Shown: one piece after another, positions 47,515 to 55,513 of the stretch | Numbering within the stretch: the first letter of the stretch is position 1 | Layout of the letters: the number at the start of each line of letters is the position of its first letter | Source: Streptomyces sp. AM 2-1-1 | GTDB taxonomy: Bacteria; Actinomycetota; Actinomycetes; Streptomycetales; Streptomycetaceae | Direction of reading: 5' to 3' | Assembly: GCF_029167645.1 (NCBI RefSeq) | Contig: NZ_CP119147.1 | Location: forward strand, 2,480,001-2,544,000 | Length of the DNA: 64,000 nucleotides | The notes under the pieces: model-generated | What the model saw: only the letters and a program-made list of their open reading frames with translations | What the model was told of the DNA's origin: nothing | Databases searched by the model: none | Program-made: the position numbers and the translations under genes

Positions 47515-48881
47515 GCTGCGGCCTCCTTTCTCGCTCTGCGTGTGACGGTGTGGACGGCAGTCTCCACCGCGGCCGCCGACGCCGTGGCGTCGACGCCTGA
47601 TGCAGCGAGCGGAAGATCGAGGCGTACCTCGGTGCCTCGTTCCGCCCTGCCCCTACCGATCCGTATCCGCGCACCGATCGACGCCGCACGCTCGACCATG
47701 CCGACCAGACCGAAATGACCACCTCGGCGGAGTCCGTCGAGCGTGGTGCCGGCCGGCAGACCCTGGCCGTCGTCATAGACGCTGATGCGCAGGACATCGC
47801 CCTTCAACCCGACCAGGACGACGACATGGCTGGCGCTCGCATGTCGGTGCGCGTTCTCCATGGCTTCCGAGACGACGGTCAGCAGTTGGCGTGCGACCAC
47901 ATGCGGCACAGGGGGCACATGGACCGCTCCGTAGGACCGAAAAACCGTGGAGACGCCATGCCTGGTCTCGAATTCGCATGCTCGCTGGCGCAATTCGGTA
48001 AGAACATCCACTCCACCGTCCAGGCCTGACTCCCTGCGCAGATCGGTGAGAAGTTCGCGCGACTCCGCAGCTGCCCTGCGGGCGGATCGCGCGACGAGCT
48101 CGGCCTGACGCCGAACGGTGAGGGGGTCCGCCCGACCGGCCGAACCGGCAAGGCCCTCGGCAGCCAGCGCGAGCCCGTGCAGAGTTTTCGCCACGGAGTC
48201 GTGCATCTCTCTCGCAAGTCGGCTGCGCTCCCCCATTACCGCTTCATTGATGGCGAGGCGACCTCTGGCCTCCGCGAGCGCTTGGCTGGCCATCCCGAAG
48301 CGGAGGAGAAGATTGCGAAGGGTGACGCCGACGGCGCCTGCGATCACGCAGAAGCCCGGAAGGAGCAGAACCGTGGCGTCGCCGCCGCCAAGGCCGGGGA
48401 CGGTGTTGTACACACCGAGGACGATCACGATTTGTACCGCCGCAAACACTGCGGCACCTCTCCAGCCGTAGACGAGGCCCGCCAGCAGGGGCGTACACAC
48501 GGTCACGTAGGCGAGGGTCGAATCGGGGGTGGCGGTGATCAGGAGCAGGGCTCCGAGACAGACGTCGATACCGAGAATCCAGCGGTGTCGCAGCAGTTGC
48601 GGGCCAAAGCGTTCCCAGTCGCGGAAGAGTGCGTACGACCCCATGAAGGTGACGAGGATCGCAGCGCCGATGAGCCATGTGGCCGCGCCAGGTGCTGTGT
48701 TGCCGATGGCGAAGGGGGTGGCGACGGTGATCATCGCCAGCCGAAATCCGAAGACCTGGCGGCACATGGCTTGAAGAGCGTTGACTTGAATGGCCAGCGC
48801 CGGTTTCGACTGCACCTCGTCCGCACCGGGGGTCGTCTCACGGACCCAGAACCGCCACCGTGCCACCCGTTCACGGAACAC
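47487..48881 (-). CDS. Sensor histidine kinase of the Tad locus
   Basis: 464 residues from GTG 48881 (GGAGG 7 bases upstream); GTG 48920 is an alternative. Six membrane segments occupy about residues 55-210 (MITVATPFAIG, LIGAAILVTFMGSYALF, LGIDVCLGALLLITA, VFAAVQIVIVLGVYN and so on). A HisKA_3 dimerisation domain has ERSRLAREMHDSVAKTLHGL with the phospho-acceptor His. The ATPase domain has VVSEAMENAHRHASASH (N-box), VYDDGQGLP and GGHFGLVGMVERA. It should phosphorylate the response regulator encoded immediately downstream. Such NarL-type pairs inside Tad loci are seen in Streptomyces. Confidence 0.92.
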   Translation of the reverse strand: MFRERVARWRFWVRETTPGADEVQSKPALAIQVNALQAMCRQVFGFRLAMITVATPFAIGNTAPGAATWLIGAAILVTFMGSYALFRDWERFGPQLLRHRWILGIDVCLGALLLITATPDSTLAYVTVCTPLLAGLVYGWRGAAVFAAVQIVIVLGVYNTVPGLGGGDATVLLLPGFCVIAGAVGVTLRNLLLRFGMASQALAEARGRLAINEAVMGERSRLAREMHDSVAKTLHGLALAAEGLAGSAGRADPLTVRRQAELVARSARRAAAESRELLTDLRRESGLDGGVDVLTELRQRACEFETRHGVSTVFRSYGAVHVPPVPHVVARQLLTVVSEAMENAHRHASASHVVVLVGLKGDVLRISVYDDGQGLPAGTTLDGLRRGGHFGLVGMVERAASIGARIRIGRGRAERGTEVRLDLPLAASGVDATASAAAVETAVHTVTRRARKEAAACRTTTHDR

Positions 48882-48925
48882 CGCTCCACCTCCCTTCCCA
48901 CTCGTCCCCGTCACCCGCACTCATC

Positions 48926-49813
48926 TCATCCGCCGGTCACAAAGCCGAAGTCGACATCGGCACCGTAGATGAACCCGACCGTCAGCAGTACGAGCGTCCC
49001 CGGCAGGAGGAACGTCGTCACCGCGAAGGTCGCCTTGGGGACTGCTCGGGCGGCTTTTCGGCGGGCGTTCTGCGCGTCGGTGCGCCGCATGTCATTGGCG
49101 ATCTGGATCAGCGTGTCGACGATCGGAGCGCCTAGCTCCTCCCCCTGCTGGAGGGCGGTGACGAACATGGCCACCTGCTCGGAGTCGTTGCGCTTGCGCA
49201 GTTCGTCGAACGCCTGGCGTCGGCTGACACCCATGTCCATCTGACGCAGTGTGATGCGGAGTTCGTCGGCCCAGGGCCCCTCGTACTTCTCTGCTACCCG
49301 GCCCAGCGCCTGCCGGAAGCCGAGACCGGCGGAAACGACCACGGCAAGCACGTCGAGAAAGTCCGGGAGCGTGCGTTCGATGTGTTCGCGGCGGGCCCGC
49401 ACCGCCGACCAGATGCCTGCCTCCACCCAGAAGAGACCGAAGCCGATCATCAGCAGGGCGAAGAAGAGCTGCCCGCGCATCAGCATGGCGAGGGCACCGA
49501 GAAGGCCGAGCGCGCCGTAGACCGCGCGACGGGCTGCGTAGCGGTCGATGGTGAGGCCGCCGGGGTTGCCGGCCATGTCGATCTGCCGGCGCTTCTTGTT
49601 GACCGCCTTGGTACCCATCATGCGCAGGACAGCGGGAGCCCAGCGCATGCCGAGCCGGTCGATGCCCGAGCCGACCGCGCTGGTGCGCGTCGCACCGACT
49701 TCGAGGGCGAGGGCGAGATCGGTGGGGAGCTTGGCGTCGGCGCGGTACATCCGGTAGCCGTAGAGAATGCCGTAGACGGCGATTCCCATGCCCACGGCGA
49801 GCAGCAGGTCCAT
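48926..49813 (-). CDS. tadC: Tad secretion protein TadC
   Basis: 295-residue inner-membrane protein of the type II secretion F family. Membrane segments appear at the N-terminus (LLLAVGMGIAVYGILYGY), around 97-130 (AVYGALGLLGALAMLM, FFALLMIGFGLFWV) and at the C-terminus (TTFLLPGTLVLLTVGFIYG). The cytoplasmic GspF-type core includes LPDFLDVLAVVVSAGLGF, ALGRVAEKYEGPWADELR and FVTALQQGEELGAPIVDTL. It forms the membrane platform together with TadB, encoded just upstream, and the ATPase TadA. The assignment to TadC versus TadB rests on the C-terminal position and length. Confidence 0.88.
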   Translation of the reverse strand: MDLLLAVGMGIAVYGILYGYRMYRADAKLPTDLALALEVGATRTSAVGSGIDRLGMRWAPAVLRMMGTKAVNKKRRQIDMAGNPGGLTIDRYAARRAVYGALGLLGALAMLMRGQLFFALLMIGFGLFWVEAGIWSAVRARREHIERTLPDFLDVLAVVVSAGLGFRQALGRVAEKYEGPWADELRITLRQMDMGVSRRQAFDELRKRNDSEQVAMFVTALQQGEELGAPIVDTLIQIANDMRRTDAQNARRKAARAVPKATFAVTTFLLPGTLVLLTVGFIYGADVDFGFVTGG

Positions 49814-49826
49814 GTTCGTTCCTCCC

Positions 49827-50759
49827 TCAGACGTCGATGCGGGACATACGACGGATCACGACGAATCCGATCGTGTACAGGGCGATGGAGACCACCACGG
49901 CGGCCTGGCCGAGAAAGGCTCCGGTCATGCGGTCCAGGGCTCCCGGCATCACCGCGTTCATCAGCAGCATCGACCCGAGCCCGAAGACGGGAACCGCGTA
50001 GGCGGTGACGGTGACCTGGGAGAGCTGCGTCTTGACCTCACGCCTCGTCTCCTTGCGTTCCTCCAGCGTCTCGGTGAGGTTGCGCAGGGAACTGACGACG
50101 GTACCGCCGGCTCGGTTGGAGAGGACCAACGTACTGATCAGCACGGCAAGTTCCCGGGAGGGCAAGCGGTCGGTCAGTTCGCTGAGTGCGTCGTCCAGGG
50201 ACTCTCCGACGGCGAGACGGCGCGCGACTCTCGCGAGCTCCTCCCCCGCGGGGTTCTCCAGCTCCTCCGCCGCCATCGCGAGCGAGGTCCGCAGGGCCAG
50301 TCCCGCCTGGGTCGCGTTGGCGAGAATGCGGCTCAGCTCCGGGAGTTGGTTGATGAAGCGCTCGGTGCGCTTGGTCCGCTGCCAGTTGAGGAACGCGTTG
50401 GTCGCCCACAGTCCGATCAGCGCGGCAACGGGGCCGAAGAAGGCGGCCAGCATCGACGACGCGACGGCCCAGAGGATGGCCATCGCCGCGATCGCGTAGA
50501 CGAAGAACTCGCCCGGGGTGATCTCCAGGCCCGTGGCACCGAGTTTGCGTTCGAGGCTCCGGCCGAGCTTGGTCGTGCGCAGCCTTCGGTCCAGCCCGGC
50601 GAAGCGGCGGGTCTGGGGCGGCAGGTGACCGGTGTACGAGAGCCGGTCGACGAGGGCGTCGCGGTCCGCCTTGCCACCGGTGTAGGCGTACAGGCCCCAG
50701 ACGCCGAGTACGCCGCAGAGCAGCGTCACGCCGACCGTGATCAGAGGGAGATAGTTCAT
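49827..50759 (-). CDS. tadB: Tad secretion protein TadB
   Basis: 310-residue type II secretion F-domain protein. Membrane segments: LITVGVTLLCGVLGVWGLY at the start, EFFVYAIAAMAILWAVASSM and MLAAFFGPVAALIGLWATN in the middle, and VVVSIALYTIGFVVI at the end. The GspF core reads LPELSRILANATQAGLALR, EELENPAGEELARVA and LSNRAGGTVVSSLRNLTETL. It partners with TadC and with the ATPase TadA, whose gene ends 12 bases upstream. Confidence 0.88.
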   Translation of the reverse strand: MNYLPLITVGVTLLCGVLGVWGLYAYTGGKADRDALVDRLSYTGHLPPQTRRFAGLDRRLRTTKLGRSLERKLGATGLEITPGEFFVYAIAAMAILWAVASSMLAAFFGPVAALIGLWATNAFLNWQRTKRTERFINQLPELSRILANATQAGLALRTSLAMAAEELENPAGEELARVARRLAVGESLDDALSELTDRLPSRELAVLISTLVLSNRAGGTVVSSLRNLTETLEERKETRREVKTQLSQVTVTAYAVPVFGLGSMLLMNAVMPGALDRMTGAFLGQAAVVVSIALYTIGFVVIRRMSRIDV

Positions 50760-50770
50760 GGCGGGGGTAC

Positions 50771-52108
50771 CTACATGGCCTCTCGGATGGCGAGCTGGTC
50801 GGAGTGCGCGGCGACGCCGAAGGCCTGCGGGATGGGCTGACTGGCCATGTAGAGGCGGTCGGCGATGCGGCGGGGCAGCGGGAAGTACTGGAACTGGCCG
50901 TAGATCCTGCCGTCCGCGGCCATCGGTTGTGCGTGGAAGCGTGCGACGCTCACGATGCGGTACGGGTCGCGGCCGTGCGAGTCCAGCGCGGCGATCTCCG
51001 TGATCTTGCGGGTGCCGTCGGCGTGCCGGGTCAGCTGGACGATGATGTCGACGGCGCTGTTGATCTGGTCGTGCAGCGCCTCGAACGGGATCTTGATCTC
51101 GGACATCGAGGCGAGGGTCTGGAGGCGCATCAGCGCGTCCTCGGCGTTGTTGGCGTGGACGGTGGCGAGCGAGCCGTCGTGGCCGGTGGACATCGCCTGG
51201 AGCATGTCGAGGGATTCGCCACCGCGGACCTCACCGACGACGATGCGGTCGGGCCGCATGCGCAGGGAGTTGCGCACCAGGTCGCGGATGGTGATCTGCC
51301 CCTTGCCCTCCACGTTGGCGGGGCGGGATTCCAGCCGGATCACGTGGTTCTGCTGGAGCTGGAGTTCCGCCGAGTCCTCGATGGTGACGATGCGCTCGTT
51401 GTTCGGGATCAGCCCGGAGAGCGCGTTGAGCAGGGTCGTCTTCCCGGTGCCGGTGGCGCCGGAGACGATGATGTTGAGCTTGGCCTGGACGAAACCGGCG
51501 AGCAGCACCAGCATCTGCTCGTCGAGCGAGCCGAAGCCGATCATCTCGTGGAGGGTGAACGAGCGGGGGAAGCGGCGGATGGTGAGCGTCGCGCCGGTGA
51601 GCGAGAGCGGCGGGATGATCACGTTGACGCGCTCGCCGCTGGGGAGGCGGGCGTCGACCATGGGGTTGGACTCGTCCACCCGGCGGTTGACGGTGGAGAC
51701 GATGCGCTCGATGGTCTGCATCAGTTGCTCGTGCGATCCGAACCGCATCGGCAGTTGCTCGACCTTGCCGCTGCGCTCGACGAAGACCTGGTCGGGGCCG
51801 TTGACCATGATCTCGGTGATGGAGGCGTCCTCGAGCAGCGGTTCCAGGATGCCGAGGCCGAGGGCTTCGTCGACGACGCGGCGGATGAGCTGGGAGCGCT
51901 CCTGCGTCGAGAGGACGGGGCCCTCCCGGCTGATGATGTGGCCGAGTACCCGCTCCAGCCGGACGCGCCGGTCGGCGGCGGCCAGCGAGGACATCTCCGC
52001 GAGGTCGATCTCCTCCAGGAGCTTGGCCCGGTAGAGGGCGACCATGTGGCCGTCCTCGCGTGCACCGCCGTTCTCCTCGGGAGTGGTGATGCGTGCCCGC
52101 AGACTCAT
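50771..52108 (-). CDS. tadA: Tad pilus assembly ATPase TadA/CpaF
   Basis: 445-residue hexameric secretion ATPase. The N-terminal part (to about 150) is followed by the GspE-like core: Walker A in SGATGTGKTTLLNAL, Asp box in RIVTIEDSAELQL, Walker B-like MRPDRIVVGEVRGGE and the His box in MSTGHDGSLATVHANN. It powers pilus extension or secretion through the TadB/TadC platform. The start at ATG 52108 follows 69 bases after the TadE-like gene; no strong ribosome site is visible. Confidence 0.95.
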   Translation of the reverse strand: MSLRARITTPEENGGAREDGHMVALYRAKLLEEIDLAEMSSLAAADRRVRLERVLGHIISREGPVLSTQERSQLIRRVVDEALGLGILEPLLEDASITEIMVNGPDQVFVERSGKVEQLPMRFGSHEQLMQTIERIVSTVNRRVDESNPMVDARLPSGERVNVIIPPLSLTGATLTIRRFPRSFTLHEMIGFGSLDEQMLVLLAGFVQAKLNIIVSGATGTGKTTLLNALSGLIPNNERIVTIEDSAELQLQQNHVIRLESRPANVEGKGQITIRDLVRNSLRMRPDRIVVGEVRGGESLDMLQAMSTGHDGSLATVHANNAEDALMRLQTLASMSEIKIPFEALHDQINSAVDIIVQLTRHADGTRKITEIAALDSHGRDPYRIVSVARFHAQPMAADGRIYGQFQYFPLPRRIADRLYMASQPIPQAFGVAAHSDQLAIREAM

Positions 52109-52177
52109 GTGCGTGACTCTCTCTCTGGCTTTCCGGGCGGTGCTGCGGGCAGGGACGGCGGTGGAGGTGGAGGAGGC

Positions 52178-52777
52178 TCAGCCCCGGGGGAAGGTGGCGC
52201 TCCGTTCGGCCCAGGACCAGTCGATCCCGGGCACCACGCTCGGAACCTTGATCCGTACGGTGGCGGTGACCTCTCGCTCCCCGCCGGAGAGGTTGATGTC
52301 GAACTCGTCGCCGTCCGTGAGCCAGTCGCTGATGGCGTCGCGGCCGTCCTGGGCGGGGTCCCCCCGGGGGAAGTCCTGACCGGCGCTGCGGGCCGCGACC
52401 CGTGCGGCGGTTCCCGCCTGGTTGGCGGCGTACGCGGCGAGGCCGAGCTGGACGGCGAGCATGCCGACCAGGAGCAGCAGCGGGAGGAAGCCGAGGTACT
52501 CGATGGCGACCTGGCCGCGGTCACGCCGGGCGGGCGTTCGGGCACACGGCCGGCCCGGGGTCGGCACCGGCCTCGGGGCCGGGCCCGGAGTCGGCAACAG
52601 GCCGGGGACCGGGGCAGGCGTCACGTCCGGGGCCGCCACCGTCATCACGGCCGGGGTCAAGGTCGGGACAGGCATCCGGCGAGGGACGGACATGCGGGTC
52701 GGGACAGGCATCCGGCGAGGGACGGACATCCGGGTCGGGACAGAGATCCGGCCGGGGACAGGCATCCGGGTCGTCAT
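52178..52777 (-). CDS. TadE-like pseudopilin with a repeated leader
   Basis: 199 residues from ATG 52777. The C-terminal two thirds are a TadE protein: RDRGQVAIEYLGFLPLLLL (G|Q cleavage site, Glu at +5, one membrane segment), AANQAGTAARVAARSAGQD and a beta-rich tail. The first 40 residues consist of three 12-residue repeats of the type RMPVPTRMSVPR, encoded by the 36-bp repeat at 52661-52768, then a Pro/Thr/Val-rich stretch. The leader is therefore about 88 residues, far longer than usual; a start at a later Met is possible. Confidence 0.85.
   Translation of the reverse strand: MTTRMPVPGRISVPTRMSVPRRMPVPTRMSVPRRMPVPTLTPAVMTVAAPDVTPAPVPGLLPTPGPAPRPVPTPGRPCARTPARRDRGQVAIEYLGFLPLLLLVGMLAVQLGLAAYAANQAGTAARVAARSAGQDFPRGDPAQDGRDAISDWLTDGDEFDINLSGGEREVTATVRIKVPSVVPGIDWSWAERSATFPRG
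52661..52768. repeat. 36-bp tandem repeat, three copies, in a TadE-like gene
   Basis: Three consecutive 36-base units (52661-52696, 52697-52732, 52733-52768); the first two differ by one base, the third by several. They are in frame and encode the 12-residue leader repeats of the TadE-like protein. Confidence 0.9.
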
Positions 52778-52780
52778 CGC

Positions 52781-53407
52781 TCAGCCCTCCTGCGGCGAGG
52801 CGGCGTCCCCGGCGATGGAGACGTCGAGGTCGAAGAGGCCGGGGACCAGTACGGGGACCTTGAGGGTGACCGTCGTCCTGTAGAGGGACGAGCCACCGCG
52901 GCAGCTGTAGCTCGCGTTCTCCTCCCAGGCGTCGGGCATGTCCTCCCGCGCTGCCCGACGGCACGCCGCGCTCTGGCCGAATTCCGCCCCCGCGCCGGCC
53001 CGCGCTCCCTCGTCGGCGGCGTTCCCGGCGAGGACGAAGGTGTAACCGACGAGGGCGAGTTCCCACAGCACGAGCATGATCAGGATGATGAACGGGGTCA
53101 TGCCCAGGAACTCGATCGCGGTCTGCCCGCTGTCGCGGCCGCTCCGGCGCACCCGCCCCCGGCAGCCGGCACCCGGGGCCCTCGCTGCCGCACCAGCTGC
53201 CCCGGCGGCACACGACCCGGCAGCGCAGGCCCTCCCAGCACAGGCCCCCGCAGCGCAGGCCCTCCCAGCACAGGCCCCCGCAGCACAGCCCCCCGCAGCA
53301 CTCGGCCCGGACACGGTCGGCTCAGAGGCGGGTGGTCCGCCCGGCCCCGCCCGGAAGGAGGCGTCGGGGCGCCTCCCCCGTATGTCGTACGTCAGCGTCG
53401 TGGTCAT
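52781..53407 (-). CDS. TadE-like pseudopilin with a Cys-rich leader
   Basis: 208 residues from ATG 53407, ending three bases before the next TadE-like start. The C-terminal part is TadE-like: GRDSGQTAIEFLGMTPFIIL (G|Q cleavage site, Glu at +5), AGNAADEGARAGAGAE and two Cys (AACRRAARED, SYSCRGGSS). The leader of about 94 residues contains a tandem 10-residue repeat with Cys at fixed spacing, roughly CAAGACAGRA, encoded by a 30-bp DNA repeat at 53221-53280. Leaders of this kind are removed by the prepilin peptidase. Confidence 0.85.
   Translation of the reverse strand: MTTTLTYDIRGRRPDASFRAGPGGPPASEPTVSGPSAAGGCAAGACAGRACAAGACAGRACAAGSCAAGAAGAAARAPGAGCRGRVRRSGRDSGQTAIEFLGMTPFIILIMLVLWELALVGYTFVLAGNAADEGARAGAGAEFGQSAACRRAAREDMPDAWEENASYSCRGGSSLYRTTVTLKVPVLVPGLFDLDVSIAGDAASPQEG
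53221..53295. repeat. 30-bp tandem repeat in the second TadE-like gene
   Basis: Two exact 30-base units (53221-53250, 53251-53280) plus a 15-base partial copy. In frame; encodes the Cys-containing leader repeat. Confidence 0.9.
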
Positions 53408-53410
53408 CGG

Positions 53411-54694
53411 TCAACGTGTCCCCTCGGTCCGTCCTCGGCCCGTGCCGTCGCCGCGCCGTCCGCGCGTGCCCGGGATCGGGCCCTGGTCGTTGCGCACCTT
53501 GCCGTTCTTCTTCTCCCCTGCCCGGGGTTTGACGATCCCGATTTCGCCGGCCAGACCCCACAGCGCCTGCTTGACCGTGCTCTTGGCGTCGAGCTCGTGG
53601 AGCCGGCCGGCGTCGACGACTCCCTGGAGTTCCTTGAAGTTGGCGGGGACGGCCGTGTTGGCGATGCGGGTTCCGGTGATCTTCTGGATCAGCGGCGGCT
53701 GGATCTCCGTGCTCCGGGTGTAGCGGTTGACGACGGTGAGGGTCTCCTCCGCCTTGCGGATCTGCAGGCGGTCCCACATCCGTACGACGCGTTTGGCGCC
53801 GCGCACCGCGACGACGTCGGGGGTCGTCACCAGGACGGCCACGTCGGCCATCTCGACCGCCGCCGCGTTGGCGCCGTTCATCTGGCTGCCGCCGTCGACG
53901 ACGACCACCTCGTACCGGGAGCGCAGGGCGCTGACGATCTGGCGGGCCGACCGGTCGCTGACTTCCTCGCCGCGCTCCCCCTCACCGGGGGCGAGGAGCA
54001 GGGAGAGGCCCGAGGAGTGGGAGAAGACGGCGTCGGTGAGGACGCGGGGCGATATCTCGGAGACCAGTGCGAGGTCGACGATCGACCGGCGGAACTGCAC
54101 GTCGAGGTAGGAGGCGATGTCGCCGGTCTGCAGGTCCATGTCGACGAGGGCGACGGTGTTGCCGGACGCCTGTGCCGCCAGGGCGAGCTGGACGGCGGCG
54201 GTGGTGCAGCCGACGCCGCCCTTGGCGCCGGTGAGGGTGACGACCATGCCGCCGGGTCCGGTGAAGACCTCGTTGCCCGCGGTGAGGTGGCGCCGTACGC
54301 CGGACGCCCACTGGGCCGCCGCCTGGATCCGGTTGACCAGTTCCTCGTAGCCGAGCGGGAGCGTGACGATGCCGCGGGCGCCGGAGTCCATGGCGGCCGC
54401 GAAGAGCGCGGGGCTGGCGTCCGCGGTGATCAGGACGACACCCACGGCCGGGAAGCGCAGGGAGACCTCCCTGATCAGTTCCAGGGCGGGCACCGGGCCG
54501 ATCCGCTCGTGGACGAGCACGACCTCGGGCAGTTCGTCGAAGGCCTCGCCCGCCAGCCGGGCAAGGGTGTCGATGAGCTGGGTGGAGTCGCCGACGGGGG
54601 TGGCCGGTTCGGCGTCGGGCAGTTGGCTGAGCAGGGTGGTGACGGACCGGGCCGCGTCGATGTCCCCGACGGCCGGGAGGATCCTGATGGTCAT
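53411..54694 (-). CDS. tadZ: TadZ/CpaE-like ATPase
   Basis: 427 residues. An N-terminal receiver-like domain (about 1-130: LPEVVLVHERIGPVPALELI, GVVLITADASPALFAAAMD, GIVTLPLGYEELVNRI) lacks the usual phospho-acceptor pattern of response regulators. A MinD-type P-loop domain follows: TLTGAKGGVGCTTAAVQLAL (deviant Walker A with KGG), LVDMDLQTGDIASYLDV and VVVDGGSQMNGANAAA. TadZ proteins recruit the pilus machine to its place in the cell. The last 40 residues are basic and low-complexity (Lys/Gly/Arg-rich). Confidence 0.9.
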   Translation of the reverse strand: MTIRILPAVGDIDAARSVTTLLSQLPDAEPATPVGDSTQLIDTLARLAGEAFDELPEVVLVHERIGPVPALELIREVSLRFPAVGVVLITADASPALFAAAMDSGARGIVTLPLGYEELVNRIQAAAQWASGVRRHLTAGNEVFTGPGGMVVTLTGAKGGVGCTTAAVQLALAAQASGNTVALVDMDLQTGDIASYLDVQFRRSIVDLALVSEISPRVLTDAVFSHSSGLSLLLAPGEGERGEEVSDRSARQIVSALRSRYEVVVVDGGSQMNGANAAAVEMADVAVLVTTPDVVAVRGAKRVVRMWDRLQIRKAEETLTVVNRYTRSTEIQPPLIQKITGTRIANTAVPANFKELQGVVDAGRLHELDAKSTVKQALWGLAGEIGIVKPRAGEKKNGKVRNDQGPIPGTRGRRGDGTGRGRTEGTR

Positions 54695-54700
54695 CCGCCC

Positions 54701-55408
54701 TCACTTGTCCTTGTCGAGCTGGTAGGTGCGGTCGCCCGGACGGATCGTTCCGTCGCTGCCGGGGGCGACGAGCGCCAGCCGTACGTGCTCCGCGAAGGAC
54801 TCGGCGTACGCGATGCGCTGGGTGTCCAGCGTGTTGAGGGCGAAGGTGATGGGCACCGCCTGGGTCATCTGGAAGGAGTTGTTGCTGCGGTCCGGCTCCA
54901 GCGCGGTGAGCTTGCCGACTTCGAGCACCTTGGCGTTGGCGACGATGACCTTCGACTGCGCCGGGTCTCCCTCGCGTTCTCCGGCGAAGGTCGCGTAGAC
55001 GTTCACCGTGGCGCCCGGGGTGATCTTCCCGGCGACGCCGGTCGCCGCGTCGATCATGATCGCGATCTCCTGCTCGCCCGCGCGGAGTTCGGGCTTTGCC
55101 ACCATCATGTCGCTCTGCAGCAGGGAGCCTTGGCGGAGCTTGGTGACCGCGATCTTGCCCTGCACCTCGCGCAGGTCGGTCACGGCGTTGGCGGACAGCC
55201 ACCGCTCGGGCATCGAGACCTTTTCGAACTGGCGGTTCTCCAGCGCCGTGTAGGGCGCGACGTTGACCTTGAGCTGGTACGCGGTGACCTCGGGTCCGAC
55301 CTTCGAGTTGACGTCACTGATCACGGACAGCACCCCGGCGAAGGCACCGAAGGCGCACAGGACCGACAGGAGCAGGAGTATGACGCCACGGCGCTGGCGG
55401 GAGTTCAT
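54701..55408 (-). CDS. cpaB: CpaB/RcpC-type pilus assembly protein
   Basis: 235 residues from ATG 55408. One N-terminal membrane segment (GVILLLLSVLCAFGAFAGV) is followed by an SAF-like domain: VTAYQLKVNVAPYTALENRQ, EKVSMPERWL, VTKLRQGSLLQSDMMV and EIAIMIDAATGVAGKITPGA, as in CpaB/RcpC. The protein is thought to modify or anchor the Tad pilus at the cell surface. It stands 7 bases before tadZ. Confidence 0.88.
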   Translation of the reverse strand: MNSRQRRGVILLLLSVLCAFGAFAGVLSVISDVNSKVGPEVTAYQLKVNVAPYTALENRQFEKVSMPERWLSANAVTDLREVQGKIAVTKLRQGSLLQSDMMVAKPELRAGEQEIAIMIDAATGVAGKITPGATVNVYATFAGEREGDPAQSKVIVANAKVLEVGKLTALEPDRSNNSFQMTQAVPITFALNTLDTQRIAYAESFAEHVRLALVAPGSDGTIRPGDRTYQLDKDK

Positions 55409-55513
55409 GGGCCGGACAACCTCGTTCGGATCGGATGCGTGGTGCTGCGGACAGGGGCGGGGGTGCGCGGTGCGGTGTGCCCGGCGTGGGGCGGGCGTCC
55501 CCGGCAGCGGTCG

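Noticed and set aside
52661..52768. The 36-bp repeats considered as a CRISPR array
   Set aside because: The units are directly adjacent with no spacers, and they are in frame within a gene.
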